This document shows positions 1-8,965 of a stretch of 64,000 nt of DNA, piece by piece; positions within the stretch are counted from its first letter, which is position 1, and every line of letters starts with the position of its first letter. Where the stretch lies: contig JAPLNI010000050.1 in the NCBI GenBank assembly GCA_026692865.1, positions 62,001 through 126,000 of the forward strand, given 5' to 3'. The notes beneath the pieces are model-generated. The model searched no databases. It was not told the origin of the DNA and saw nothing but the letters and a program-made list of their open reading frames with translations. This stretch comes from Planctomycetota bacterium (GTDB lineage Bacteria > Planctomycetota > Planctomycetia > Pirellulales > Pirellulaceae). Made by a program: the position numbers and the translations under genes.

Positions 1-1
1 G

Positions 2-1948
2 CTTCGAAGAGCCGTTCTGGATGGTCACCAACTCGGTCTGCGCGATCCATTCCTCTATCAATTGGTTCCGATCGTTGCGGAGATGATGCGAGGGCCCTAT
101 CCAGAACTTGGCGACACAATTGAAAGAGTTCAGTCCGTTATGAAACGCGAGGAAGCTGATTTCCTTGGGACGATCGATGGCGGCTTGGATCGCATTCATC
201 GCATGTTCGACGAGATGGAATCGGACAACAAAGTCATGGTGGATGGTCGTGAGGCAGCCGGGCTTTATCAAACCTATGGCGTACCGCCAGAACTCCTTCA
301 AGCACTGGCAGCAGAAAAGAATCTAACGTTTGATTGGGACGGCTACCGCGAGGCGATGGACGAACACGGCGAGGTCAGCGGCGACGATCAAAAGGAGCTC
401 TTCAAAACGGGGCCCATCGAATCACTCAAGGAAGCTGTTCAAAAGAGTGATTTCCTTGGCTATCAGTCAACGTCTTCTAAAGCGGTCGTCAAAGGAATCA
501 TCCTCGGACCGCCGAAAGAAGATTCACTCGTTAGCTCATTGCAAGCTTCTGCAGCCAAAGACACGATGGTTCGAATTGTCTTGGATCGTACTCCTTTCTA
601 TGGCGAAAGTGGCGGGCAAGTCGGTGACAAGGGAACTATTCAAAGCGATGGGTTTGTCTTTGAAGTCGTCGATACGCAGCGAGCCGGAGATCTTGTGGTG
701 CATGTGGGCTCGCTCAAGTCGGGCGAGATCAAAGCGGGTGAAACCGTCGATGCGATCGTGGACGTTGCGAATCGAGACGCAATCCGTCGGGCTCACTCGG
801 CAACGCACATTTTGCATCATGCTTTGCAAACAACCCTTGGCGGTCACGCGCAGCAGCAGGGAAGCAAAGTCGACCGAGATTGGTTGCGATTTGACTTCAC
901 CAATCAGGAATCGCTCACGGAAGACCAAGTGAAAAAGATCGAGGAGATTGCCAATTCGTGCATCGATCAGAAGGCACCGGTGTCTTGGAAGTTGGTTTCG
1001 CTTGCTGATGCTCGCAAAGAAGGTGCGATGATGCTGTTCGGGGAAAAGTATCCGGACCCAGTGCGGATGGTAACGATGGGAGATTTCTCTCGCGAACTTT
1101 GCGGTGGTATTCACTTGGACAACACGCAACAAGTTCAGACGCTTGAGATTTTGAGCGAGGAGAGCGTCTCGGCAGGTACTCGACGTATTACCGCTTTGAC
1201 CGGTTCACGTGCCAATGAGTATCGCGCGAATGTTGAAAAGGTTGCCAACGAAGCGTGTGCTTTGCTTGGGTGTTCGGTCGAAGGACTCGCTGAGACCGCC
1301 GCGAATCTAATCACAGCAATTCGCAAATTGAAGAAACTTACCACAGGAACTGGCGGCGAAGCGGCACCGGAAAAAGTTGTTAAACAAGCCGTTGCACCGA
1401 AGTCGTCGGCAAGTACTTCAGCAAGTTACTCGATAGCTCGCAATGCCGTTCGAAATGTATCACGAGCGATAAATGTTCAGATGGAAGAAGTTGCAACTCG
1501 CATTAAAACGCTTCTTGCGGATCAAGACTCGCTTCATCACCAACTTGCGAACATGTCTGAGGGAAGCACGATGACCATCGATGACTTGCTCAGGCTTTCG
1601 GAGATGGTTGGAGACGTTCGATTGGTTGTCGCCGAGACGCCTGGTGCAAATCCAGGAATCATGCGGCAATGGATCGATCAACTGCGCAAAGATTCTGATG
1701 TGCCAGTAGCAGTATTGCTGGGCAGTAAAGCGGATGAAGACAAAGTCACACTCATTGCCGCAATCAGTCCGGCCCTGGTTCAGCGCAAGTTGAGTGCAGG
1801 AAAATGGATTGGTCCCGTTGCAGCAATCGTCGGTGGCGGCGGTGGCGGCAAACCGGATCTCGCACAAGCTGGCGGAAAGCATCCCGAGAAGCTTGCCGAC
1901 GCAATTGCAACTGCAAAGCAAGTCTTTAAAGACATGTTGAAGTCATGA
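2..1948 (+). CDS. alaS: Alanyl-tRNA synthetase, C-terminal two-thirds (5' end outside window)
   Basis: Cytoplasmic enzyme that charges tRNA-Ala. The frame is open from the first bases of the window, beginning LRRAVLDGHQLGL, which is the end of the AlaRS anticodon/tRNA-recognition region, so the gene starts upstream and the class II catalytic core is missing here. The second-additional (editing) domain is present with its zinc motif: HxxxH in HSATHILHH and CxxxH in ELCGGIHLD. A coiled linker follows, then the DHHA1/C-Ala domain with the Gly-rich GGGGGGKPDLAQAGG signature near the end. The C-terminus at 1948 is intact. A TTG at 62 is internal and not a real start. Identification is firm. Confidence 0.97.
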   Translation, partial: LRRAVLDGHQLGLRDPFLYQLVPIVAEMMRGPYPELGDTIERVQSVMKREEADFLGTIDGGLDRIHRMFDEMESDNKVMVDGREAAGLYQTYGVPPELLQALAAEKNLTFDWDGYREAMDEHGEVSGDDQKELFKTGPIESLKEAVQKSDFLGYQSTSSKAVVKGIILGPPKEDSLVSSLQASAAKDTMVRIVLDRTPFYGESGGQVGDKGTIQSDGFVFEVVDTQRAGDLVVHVGSLKSGEIKAGETVDAIVDVANRDAIRRAHSATHILHHALQTTLGGHAQQQGSKVDRDWLRFDFTNQESLTEDQVKKIEEIANSCIDQKAPVSWKLVSLADARKEGAMMLFGEKYPDPVRMVTMGDFSRELCGGIHLDNTQQVQTLEILSEESVSAGTRRITALTGSRANEYRANVEKVANEACALLGCSVEGLAETAANLITAIRKLKKLTTGTGGEAAPEKVVKQAVAPKSSASTSASYSIARNAVRNVSRAINVQMEEVATRIKTLLADQDSLHHQLANMSEGSTMTIDDLLRLSEMVGDVRLVVAETPGANPGIMRQWIDQLRKDSDVPVAVLLGSKADEDKVTLIAAISPALVQRKLSAGKWIGPVAAIVGGGGGGKPDLAQAGGKHPEKLADAIATAKQVFKDMLKS

Positions 1949-2045
1949 GAGTGTTTGAAATAGGCGGCGGATAATTCGTAGCTTGGGACCATTGTCCTGA
2001 GCGAGCATAGCGATTGGTTGCCAGTCTTGGAGTGGGCCGGTGAAA

Positions 2046-2100
2046 CCTGAGCCGATGACGCTAGCCCTGGGTTACGATGTTGCCACAATTTGCCGGATAG
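2046..2100. repeat. Palindromic repeat, family 1 (partial copy)
   Basis: One arm reads CCTGAGCCGATGACGCTAGC followed by CCTGGGT, then a spacer ending TTGCCACAATTTGCC. The same spacer occurs in the copy at 40737-40817 in opposite orientation, which shows these are copies of one subfamily. It lies between alaS and the next gene in the same direction. Confidence 0.7.
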
Positions 2101-2171
2101 CAATCGAGGTTGACGTCAACGGCAAAGGAAAAATGCCCATTTCACCACCCCAGTATTGGAGAGTCGTCAGC

Positions 2172-3347
2172 ATGTATAGCAAGAATCGACGAAGTGGCTT
2201 GGCAGAAGACTCGGGGGTTCGTGTTGTGACCGTAACACGAATCCTTGTTTTGGTTTCGGTAATCGTTACTTGTTTCGCATCTGCGACATACGCTCAGTCG
2301 TTTCCTGTTCAACCTAATGCAGAAGATTTAAATGTCGTCGAATCGAGTAAGAAGTTTACCGAGTCTTACGGGATTGCCGATTGGATGGGGCCGTTGGCTC
2401 CGATCGCTTTATCGCCTTTTTTTGGTTTAGCGTGCTTGTCAGGGATTGCAACCTTTGGACCGGAATGGCTCCAACAACGCAGCATGTTTGGTGGTTCGAG
2501 CATGCTCAACAATCCGTTGCTCTTTTGGTCGATGGCTGTCCTCACGATTGTGACCAGCCTTCCCAGGCTTTCAAAAGTCAGTAAGCCGATCGCTCTGGCA
2601 GCGGAGAAGTTGGAAACGTATTCAGTGATCATCATCATGATTGCAATGAGACTCTTAAGCGGTAGCGAGGACGGGGGCGTGGAGTCGGTGACGTTCGCTG
2701 CACCCGGATTTCTTTCGGCTGGGATAGCAACGATGCCACTGGATCTTGTGATCGGTCTCGTCACGGCTGTAAACATTTTCGTAATCAATGGAGTCAAAGT
2801 ATTCTTTGAGTTCATCGTTTGGTTATCGCCGATTCCGACTATCGACGCGATCGCAGAGGTTGCCAACAAGATGCTGAGTGCTTGCTTGATGGCTGTTTAT
2901 GTTTGGAGTCCTTTGCTTGCAACGGTTTTGAATCTGATTGTGTTAGCCGCTTGTGCGATGGTCTTTCTTTGGACGCAGCGGAGGTTGGCTTACTACATCG
3001 ACATGATTGTCTGTCCGATTGCAGCGATCGTTTTTGGTAGTTGGGCATCATGGCGTTATGCGGAAAATACCGAAGGGAAGCTCGCCTTCCTCGCCAAGAA
3101 GTGGAACGGACTTCCCGCTTACACGCGTCTACGAATCAGGGGCTCTGTGATCGATGGATGGACGGTCACGCGATGGTCCTGGTGGAATCGGATTCAGCTT
3201 TCGTTACCTGCAGCTCCATGCAACGCGACGCCGGGACTATTTGGGCAGCAGGTTCGCGTCGGCGATGATCTCACGCTGATGATGCTGGATGAAAACCCAG
3301 GCACTCCAATGCACGCGAATCAGGTGGTCCAACCCATCCAAGGCTGA
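2172..3347 (+). CDS. Polytopic membrane protein of unknown function
   Basis: 391 residues from the ATG at 2172. I chose this start because it places a classic export signal at residues about 20-42 (hydrophobic LVLVSVIVTCFASATYA, then QS), and longer starts run into the repeat at 2046. About six or seven further hydrophobic segments follow, including residues around WMGPLAPIALSPFFGLACL, LMAVYVWSPLLATVLNLIVL and YYIDMIVCPIAAIVFGSW. The last 100 residues look soluble. I see no catalytic motif and do not recognise the family. An alternative start is the ATG at 2133, preceded by AAGGAAAA. It probably acts in the cytoplasmic membrane. Confidence 0.75.
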   Translation: MYSKNRRSGLAEDSGVRVVTVTRILVLVSVIVTCFASATYAQSFPVQPNAEDLNVVESSKKFTESYGIADWMGPLAPIALSPFFGLACLSGIATFGPEWLQQRSMFGGSSMLNNPLLFWSMAVLTIVTSLPRLSKVSKPIALAAEKLETYSVIIIMIAMRLLSGSEDGGVESVTFAAPGFLSAGIATMPLDLVIGLVTAVNIFVINGVKVFFEFIVWLSPIPTIDAIAEVANKMLSACLMAVYVWSPLLATVLNLIVLAACAMVFLWTQRRLAYYIDMIVCPIAAIVFGSWASWRYAENTEGKLAFLAKKWNGLPAYTRLRIRGSVIDGWTVTRWSWWNRIQLSLPAAPCNATPGLFGQQVRVGDDLTLMMLDENPGTPMHANQVVQPIQG

Positions 3348-3458
3348 AAGATTCGGTGGGAGATGAAGTGTCCCGATTTTCGGCTATTTTTCGCCCAAAA
3401 ACCGATGAGAATTCCGAAAGAATACCGTGAAGAGTCAAATTTATTTTGAGATTCATCT

Positions 3459-3486
3459 TTGAAACGGTACGGTTGATCTCTATAGT
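3459..3486 (+). promoter_or_regulatory. Sigma-70-type promoter candidate
   Basis: TTGAAA at 3459-3464 and TATAGT at 3481-3486 are separated by 16 bases. Predicted transcription start is near 3493, which is exactly where the first hairpin of the RNA candidate begins. Confidence 0.45.
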
Positions 3487-3492
3487 TCAATT

Positions 3493-3697
3493 CGCAAAGG
3501 AGAAATACCTTGCGACCTTCCCCGGTCGTCTTTTCGGCAGAGGGACCATCATAATGCGTTGGCCAAGGTCAATCAGGGCAAGTGCAGTAGCACGCTCGAC
3601 TTTCGCCAGTCTCGCAGCGGCTCCGTTCTTGCCGCCAACGGTCGGGGATTTAAGCGACAAACGGGTCGGTGATTCGAAAGAGTCATCGACCCGTTTT
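3493..3697 (+). ncRNA. Candidate structured small RNA
   Basis: This 400-base gap holds no convincing protein gene. Downstream of the promoter candidate there is a run of potential hairpins: CGCAAAGG/CCTTGCG (3493-3514), CGACC/GGTCG just after it, GTGC-AGTA-GCAC near 3579, CCGTT/AACGG (3623-3641), and finally a 14-bp stem at 3659-3697 ending in TTTT. Promoter, folded body and intrinsic-terminator-like end at about 205 nt make an independent transcript plausible. I could not match it to RNase P, tmRNA, SRP RNA or 6S RNA by their signature sequences. The alternative is a long 5' leader of the DUF72 gene at 3751. Confidence 0.4.
3659..3697 (+). terminator. Intrinsic terminator-like hairpin
   Basis: AAACGGGTCGGTGA (3659-3672) pairs with TCATCGACCCGTTT (3683-3696) through 14 bp with one G-U pair. 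The loop is 10 nt, and the stem is followed by T then CG. It ends the small RNA candidate, or otherwise read-through from the membrane protein gene. Confidence 0.55.
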
Positions 3698-3750
3698 CGT
3701 AGAAATGCCTTACTTTATTATTCTACTATTTTACAATTCCCATTTTTGCG

Positions 3751-4683
3751 ATGCCCATTTCCACGAACTCAAACAAAGTCGATTGGAATCGATTGCCCTA
3801 TAGATTGGGATGTCCGGTGTGGACATGTAAGGAGTGGGGTAACGTTGTCTATCCGAGCGGGACAGCGCAGTCGCAAAGCCTAAGATGGTATTCGCAAATG
3901 TTTGGAACGGTCGAAGGTAGCAGTACCTTCTACGCAATGCCATCGACTGAGACGTTTGAGAAGTGGGCTTCGGAGTGTGTTGATACTTTTCAATTCTCAT
4001 TTAAATTTCCGCAGCGAATTACGCACGAAGCAGAGCTTGTCGATTGTGATGGTGTGACAAGAGAGTTTCTGCAGCGACTGAAGATACTTTACGAAGTTGG
4101 TCGGTTGGGGATTACGTTTGTGCAACTTGGGCCTCGTTTTTCGGCACGCTCACGCAATGCACTTGCCACATTTTTGAAACGTCTCCCGCAAGTTTGTAAG
4201 TGGGCAGTCGAAGTGCGTCATGGTGATTGGTTCGATGAGGGGCCGAACGAAAAGTGGCTCGATAAGTTGTTAGTAGACCTCAACGTCGATCGCGTATTGT
4301 TTGATTCGCGGCCGCTATTTAGTCTGCCGCCGACCGATCCTATCGAAATCGAATCGCAAAAACGCAAACCTAAGACTCCATTTCGAACCACCGTAACCGG
4401 CAAGCATCCCTTTGTTCGCGTTGTTGGTCGCAACAAGCCGGATGAGGTCACGACTTATTGGCAGGAATGGTCCAAGCAAATCGCGGCATGGATCGTGAAG
4501 GGACTTGAGCCGTGGATTTTCACTCACGCTCCTGATGACGCCGTGGCTCCAGAGCTTGCACGATGGATGCACCGCTTGATTGGTGAGGAGGTCGCGAAGT
4601 TGGATCCGCTAAAGGACTGGCCCGAGCTACCGACGTTGATCAACAAAGGCATGATGCGACCAAGGCAAATGCCGTTGTTTTAG
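3751..4683 (+). CDS. DUF72 (YecE-like) TIM-barrel protein
   Basis: 310 residues, the normal size for DUF72. The start of the domain is YRLGCPVWTCKEWGNVVYP, followed by FGTVEGSSTFYAMPS, FKFPQRITHE, VQLGPRFS and VEVRHGDWF. These are the usual barrel-strand motifs of this family, including the conserved ExxSTFY and the late VE-R segment. The reaction is not established for the family; a nuclease or isomerase-like fold has been suggested from structure. The ATG at 3751 is the first possible start after the terminator hairpin. It is convergent with the next gene, and the gap between them holds a palindromic repeat. Confidence 0.9.
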   Translation: MPISTNSNKVDWNRLPYRLGCPVWTCKEWGNVVYPSGTAQSQSLRWYSQMFGTVEGSSTFYAMPSTETFEKWASECVDTFQFSFKFPQRITHEAELVDCDGVTREFLQRLKILYEVGRLGITFVQLGPRFSARSRNALATFLKRLPQVCKWAVEVRHGDWFDEGPNEKWLDKLLVDLNVDRVLFDSRPLFSLPPTDPIEIESQKRKPKTPFRTTVTGKHPFVRVVGRNKPDEVTTYWQEWSKQIAAWIVKGLEPWIFTHAPDDAVAPELARWMHRLIGEEVAKLDPLKDWPELPTLINKGMMRPRQMPLF

Positions 4684-4698
4684 GGAGTATTTGTATCA

Positions 4699-4811
4699 CC
4701 CTGAGTGAGCGCTAGCTCCGGGTTCCCCCCGGTAAACTTTCCAACAGTTCAAACCACCAATCACCGCGCGGCACCCGTGGCTAGCGCCATCGGCTCAGGA
4801 TACGGCTCAGG
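4699..4811. repeat. Palindromic repeat, family 1 (full copy)
   Basis: About 101 bases from CCTGAGTGAGCGCTAGCTCC to GGCTAGCGCCATCGGCTCAG, plus a short second GGCTCAGG at 4804-4811. Its two arms are inverted relative to each other. The spacer (TTTCCAACAGTTCAAACCACC) is nearly the reverse complement of the spacer in the copy at 42438-42540. It fills the gap between two convergent genes. Confidence 0.85.
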
Positions 4812-4816
4812 TAACG

Positions 4817-7675
4817 CTATGTTGGGCCTGGAGCAAGCTCCACCGGGTCGATGACTCGGGTTGGGAATTGCGAATCGGGGCTTAGCATTAGCGAATCGAT
4901 TCGGATTTGATCTATTGCAGCTTTCACTTCGCCGCGTAACTCGATTTGGATTTGGATTCCTTCTTCAGCAGATGTCATGCGATAGAGGCTTACACGTTGC
5001 CATGTTTTTGAATCGGTCGACTGAAGATTGACCAATTGCCCTACACCCGAGCCCGCTGTGCTGTCGTAGACGAGGATACCACTCTGCGGTAGATCACTGC
5101 ACTCGGCGACCCGCACTAGCATTTGGATGTGGACTAACGAGTCTGGCGGGAGTTCGATGCGAGGGCTTGAAAGCAGCATGGATGTTCCCGCGTAACCGCC
5201 TGGGACAACGCCTGAATCAATCGATTTTGCTTCCATGTATAAACCCGCCGAGCTATCCGATCCGGCGTTGCTGACGACTTGCCAATCGCTCTTTACACGA
5301 TCTTCTAGCCGCCGAAAAACGGACCAGCCTGCTGTGAGCATTTGATTTTGATCGGCATCATTGCCGGGAATGCTCAGCGGTTGCCAATCGCGATTGGCGA
5401 GTGTTCGTTGTGTTTCCCAGTGCAACGGAAGCGACATCGCGGAAGTAAGTAGCACACTGCTTTGCGGCGAAGCAAAGCTTTCACGAGCACGATCCCAAGA
5501 CGCGCGAAGTAATCGTTGTCCGCGTCGCCATGCGGCATCGGCCATAATCATCGTTTGATGAAGATCGCTTCGCATCAAGTGTTGGGTCGCAGTTCGCAAA
5601 TCAGCTTCGGCTAGACTGACTTCTCGCCATGCAGGACTATTGGGAAGGACTTGTTCTGCGACGAGTGCCATTTGAACTGTTTGAAGAGCTTGTTCTGCCA
5701 TCGACAAACGCGACTCGCACATCGACAAGGCGGTATCACGAATTCGCGTTTGAAGGTAAGCAATCGCTCGAGGGTCTTCGGTCATCACCAGCATCTCGAT
5801 TGCAGTTGGTTGAGGAATCACAAGTTTCCATCCCTCAGGAGATGGTTGGATAGCGATCGATTCGAGCCTGCCTCGTGTGATTCGGTACGCAGCAATCGTT
5901 TGTTCCTGTCGTGGAAGAGTCAGCTCTAGTGACTGGCGATCCGGTGCTGCGAGAACCATCGAATCATAATCCGCTTGATAACACAGTGTGATTAACTGCG
6001 ATCGGGGCATCGTGATGCGGTGAGCAACATAATTCAGAGCAGGTGAAAGCGGGATCGGTGTTGCTGGTTCACCACTTTGAATCCAAGGAGAAATTAGCTC
6101 CAGTTCTGCCGCAATTGCTTTGTAGCTATCGATGCGCTGAGTACCGCCATCCATAGTGCTGGTTGTGGCATCATCAAGCGGTCGCAACGAACGAAAGTAC
6201 CAACCGCGACTTTCTTGAGAGATGCTGCGTAAGACTTTCGACCTTGCTAAAGCCGTATCAAAAGTGGTCGCCAACAAAGCATTGGACCGAAGACTATTGG
6301 CGATTCGATCGTATTGAGTAGTCCACTCCTGTGTCGGCTCCAAAACCATCGAAGTCAGCGGAATGGTGCGGCCTCGAGTTGAATTCAGGCTACTACGAAG
6401 GAGTTGTTCGGCCTCGCGTTGGCTGCGCAGCGACGCAGCCGCGGGGACAGGTATCGCAAGGATGTCTGCCATTCTTCCATAGGCACTGAAGGCCTCCATG
6501 GCTTCGACAATTGTTGGTCGTTGCATTGTTTGCGGGTATTGCAGTAACTCGGTGGAAAGCATTCGAGAATCGTCGATTTGCGAAGCATCCATTAACCATC
6601 CGATCGACCAAGCTTGTACCGGTGCATAGGCGAATTGGTCCGATGGTCTGGGCATCAGCGCAGGCGGTGGAGCGATGAGAGCGAGATTCAGTCGAGTTGC
6701 TTCAGAAAGTATTTGAGGTGTCGCAGGCTCCGATAGAACCAGTCCATTAAAACCAAGCGATTGAAGCCACTCGATGCTTTCGCCGCGATACTGTATCCAG
6801 CGCGGGACCGATGCACGCAAGTCGCGAGCTCGTTCCGCCAGCGCAAGCGCTGGAGTCATCGCGTCGGCTACGGCACCACTGGAAAGGTACTGGCGTTGAT
6901 CGGTGGTAGTACCATCGCGATTCTCTCGCATTAAGTCGCGCGGTATCACGGCGTTTGCTGGAACCAAACCCTCGATATTGAGGTCGTCGATTTGGAGCTT
7001 TGTATTGCCAGGTCCGTTATAGACATCAATGACAACCGCATCGATATAGGCATCACGAAGATCGATCGCGGAGCCAAATTGTGTTCGAAGCACGCGTTGC
7101 TGATCTGCAAGTAACGCCATGACTCCACGAACTTCGACACGCGAGAACGTACCACCACCACGCGTAGGAGTACCGAAGAGCAGTGTCGTCAGTGGATCAC
7201 TTGTCGCGGGATGAGCAGTGCGCGGAAAGACAACGCGAAAGGCTGGTCGCATTCCACTCGGTGCCGAACGTATCGATAGAGCAAGTTGCAGCTCGTCCAG
7301 AATGGCTGATCTCGGGAGCGCGTACTCGAGATACATGTAGGAGCCGTATCCGCATTGAACATCAACCATCTCACTAGAGACACCACTGTTAGGCATCAAC
7401 TGCGTGAGCTGCGATTGCACGATGCGGCCATCACAATCATCTTTCCATTTACGCAACCGTGGGCGTCCACCCTCAAAATCGTCGCGATACTGAGCGTTAA
7501 CATAACCCGCACCGATTGCCATCGACAAAATCATTCCGACGATGAGCAAGAGCAAGCATCGAAAGATTTCTGTTGAAGCAAAAGCAATCACTGAGCCGTA
7601 GGCGCTAACCTCGGGTGGAAAAGGTTCCAAGGTGCGATCAGAATCAAACATTGATTGTTTAGCGCCGTCCCCCAT
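4817..7675 (-). CDS. Large exported protein with beta-sandwich and barrel-like regions, function unknown
   Basis: About 952 residues from the ATG at 7675. A signal or anchor helix (CLLLLIVGMILSMAIGAGYV, then NAQ) follows about 35 residues in. Next comes a beta-rich region starting YRDDFEGGRPRLRKWKDDC with a ligand-binding-like ending (LQIDDLNIEG). A segment containing WLQSLGFNGLVLSEP follows and resembles a glycoside-hydrolase-type barrel strand. Then come helical stretches and a C-terminal beta-sandwich. No catalytic pair can be assigned. The start is uncertain: the ATGs at 7675 and 7651 both lie inside a palindromic repeat, and the frame stays open to 7975 through low-complexity YEYEHEY sequence that I take as non-coding repeat. 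The protein probably acts in the periplasm or at the cell surface. Confidence 0.75.
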   Translation of the reverse strand: MGDGAKQSMFDSDRTLEPFPPEVSAYGSVIAFASTEIFRCLLLLIVGMILSMAIGAGYVNAQYRDDFEGGRPRLRKWKDDCDGRIVQSQLTQLMPNSGVSSEMVDVQCGYGSYMYLEYALPRSAILDELQLALSIRSAPSGMRPAFRVVFPRTAHPATSDPLTTLLFGTPTRGGGTFSRVEVRGVMALLADQQRVLRTQFGSAIDLRDAYIDAVVIDVYNGPGNTKLQIDDLNIEGLVPANAVIPRDLMRENRDGTTTDQRQYLSSGAVADAMTPALALAERARDLRASVPRWIQYRGESIEWLQSLGFNGLVLSEPATPQILSEATRLNLALIAPPPALMPRPSDQFAYAPVQAWSIGWLMDASQIDDSRMLSTELLQYPQTMQRPTIVEAMEAFSAYGRMADILAIPVPAAASLRSQREAEQLLRSSLNSTRGRTIPLTSMVLEPTQEWTTQYDRIANSLRSNALLATTFDTALARSKVLRSISQESRGWYFRSLRPLDDATTSTMDGGTQRIDSYKAIAAELELISPWIQSGEPATPIPLSPALNYVAHRITMPRSQLITLCYQADYDSMVLAAPDRQSLELTLPRQEQTIAAYRITRGRLESIAIQPSPEGWKLVIPQPTAIEMLVMTEDPRAIAYLQTRIRDTALSMCESRLSMAEQALQTVQMALVAEQVLPNSPAWREVSLAEADLRTATQHLMRSDLHQTMIMADAAWRRGQRLLRASWDRARESFASPQSSVLLTSAMSLPLHWETQRTLANRDWQPLSIPGNDADQNQMLTAGWSVFRRLEDRVKSDWQVVSNAGSDSSAGLYMEAKSIDSGVVPGGYAGTSMLLSSPRIELPPDSLVHIQMLVRVAECSDLPQSGILVYDSTAGSGVGQLVNLQSTDSKTWQRVSLYRMTSAEEGIQIQIELRGEVKAAIDQIRIDSLMLSPDSQFPTRVIDPVELAPGPT

Positions 7676-7685
7676 GGCTAACGCC
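7592..7685. repeat. Palindromic repeat, family 1, overlapping a gene start
   Basis: Arms TGAGCCGTAGGCGCTAACC at 7592 and CCCCCATGGCTAACGCC ending 7685. It lies across the N-terminal coding region of the leftward gene and contributes the peptide PPEVSAYGSV and the candidate start codons. The same arm in the same frame encodes PEGSAYGSV in the VWA gene at 43787. Confidence 0.75.
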
Positions 7686-8312
7686 TTATCAAGTTGCGCT
7701 TTATCGCATCTTTCGTACTCGTACTCAATGGAATGGTACTCGTGCTCGTACTCGCGAGCGATGATCCGATTGCGAGTACGAATACCGCCTTGGGCTGAGT
7801 ACGAGTACGAGCAAGAGCACGAAGTGTTTGGTTTTGCGAGGCTGTTCAAGATAGCAAAGATCAGAAAGCGCAGCTTAAAAACTAGCGCCATCGACTCAGG
7901 GTCAAATAGGCTTCGACGGAGGGGCCTTTTGGGGGGCTCCAACCAGTTCATCGTAAGTGACTTGAGAAGAAACATAAAAAATGTCGTTTTTTTTCAACGC
8001 TGTTGCACGGATACAACGACGGTTGAAAAACGTGCTAAAAGTGCCTCGAAACGATTCTAAGTTCTTCTTTTAGCAAGACTTAGGGCTGTTTCGCCAGATC
8101 GATTCGTGAGGCGAATCTGCAACAAGCTGTGCGGGCTGAGAAAACCTTGCGGTCTTTCTTGATTGTCCTAAGTTGTTGACTTTCAACACTTTAGGGTGCA
8201 TGCTGAGTGGACGAATTCAAGCTCTGGCACAGGCCGTGCTTTAGTAGTCAGTCATCAGCGACGCTGGAACACTTTCCTCCAAACTCCCAATTTCACTGCT
8301 AGGAATCGAAAC
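7676..8312. other. Long intergenic region rich in repeats
   Basis: 637 bases between divergent genes. It holds the TACGAG-type repeat cluster (7712-7824) and a lone family 1 arm, CTAGCGCCATCGACTCAGG (7882-7901). A G-rich stretch lies near 7920 and a small hairpin (CAGATCGATTCG/GCGAATCTG) near 8097. Promoters for both flanking genes should lie here, but I see no convincing -35/-10 pair. The open frames crossing it are low-complexity repeat translations. Confidence 0.6.
7712..7824. repeat. TACGAG/CGTACTC short-period repeat cluster
   Basis: Repeated hexamer-like units: CGTACTCGTACTC, then TACTCGTGCTCGTACTCG, then the inverted GAGTACGAGTACGAG and AGAGCACGAAG. Together they form a large imperfect inverted repeat. 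A degenerate relative (GAGTATGAGTACCG and ACAAGCACGAGAACG) lies at 10504-10554. Confidence 0.7.
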
Positions 8313-8648
8313 ATGAGTGCTGCCGCCCAATCCTCCGACGTACAAACAAATGACACTCCAGTTGAATTGGTCGAACTGTCGCGTGCCATCGAAGCATTAC
8401 CAGCAGCTCAACGACTCACGCTTCAACCAGCGTTTCAGAAAGTTGTAGAAAGCACAAATCGTCGCCGCAAGATTCTTCAACTGGTCCAAGAAGCACTCGG
8501 TCAACTTCGCCTTGACATGAAGTACCTCGTGTTCGATCTAGAAGCGACTCGTCGTGAACGAGACCTTTATCAACAACAACTTCGCGAATGGACTGGCGAA
8601 AACGAAGGTGGATCGAACTCGAACGACTCAGACGAAGAAGCAGCGTAA
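8313..8648 (+). CDS. Small acidic coiled-coil protein, function unknown
   Basis: 111 residues from the ATG at 8313, the first ATG that gives a compact acidic protein. Residues about 20-95 are highly helical, with heptad-like spacing (VELSRAIEALPAAQRLTL, then a central basic RRRKILQLVQEALGQL and a charged RRERDLYQQQLREW). The tail is Asn/Ser/Asp/Glu-rich and ends DSDEEAA. No enzyme motif is visible. Its form, a soluble coiled coil with an acidic tail, would fit an adaptor or regulatory partner, but nothing in the sequence proves it. A strong terminator hairpin follows. Confidence 0.75.
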   Translation: MSAAAQSSDVQTNDTPVELVELSRAIEALPAAQRLTLQPAFQKVVESTNRRRKILQLVQEALGQLRLDMKYLVFDLEATRRERDLYQQQLREWTGENEGGSNSNDSDEEAA

Positions 8649-8965
8649 GTCACCCACAAAAAAACTCCCGGTAGTCACTTCCTCCAACCGGTCATGTAAC
8701 GATCGCCACTCGCCATGCCCGGTCCTTTACGATCTGACTCCCAACAGATTGCGTTAGTCCTTCGAAAGAACACCTAACGTTTTATCCGGATGATTCCTCT
8801 CGAAATGCTTTGGCTTATCGAGCGAAATCGTCCGGATTCTTTTTTGCTCTTTTTGGTTTTTGGTTATAGTTAAGAGCGCTTGCCACGTGGGTTTCGTGGA
8901 ATCACAGGCTAGCCGTCGATGCCACCATTGGCGATCGTCTTCATTACACCCGGCACATTCGGTCT
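8649..8965. other. Intergenic region with terminator
   Basis: 317 bases between two rightward genes. It contains the terminator hairpin at 8784-8847, after which an AT-rich stretch with GGTTATAGTTAAG (near 8862) could hold the kinase promoter. I see no further gene. Confidence 0.5.
8784..8847 (+). terminator. Rho-independent terminator
   Basis: A long stem: ATCCGGATGATT... CTCGA pairs with TCGAG...ATCGTCCGGAT, with a few internal mismatches. It is followed directly by TCTTTTTTG. It lies 136 bases after the coiled-coil gene and upstream of the kinase. Confidence 0.75.

Noticed and set aside
7632-8060. Open frame of about 140 codons on the plus strand
   Set aside because: It runs through the TACGAG-type repeats and antisense to the N-terminal region of the leftward gene. 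Its composition reflects the repeats and there is no domain.
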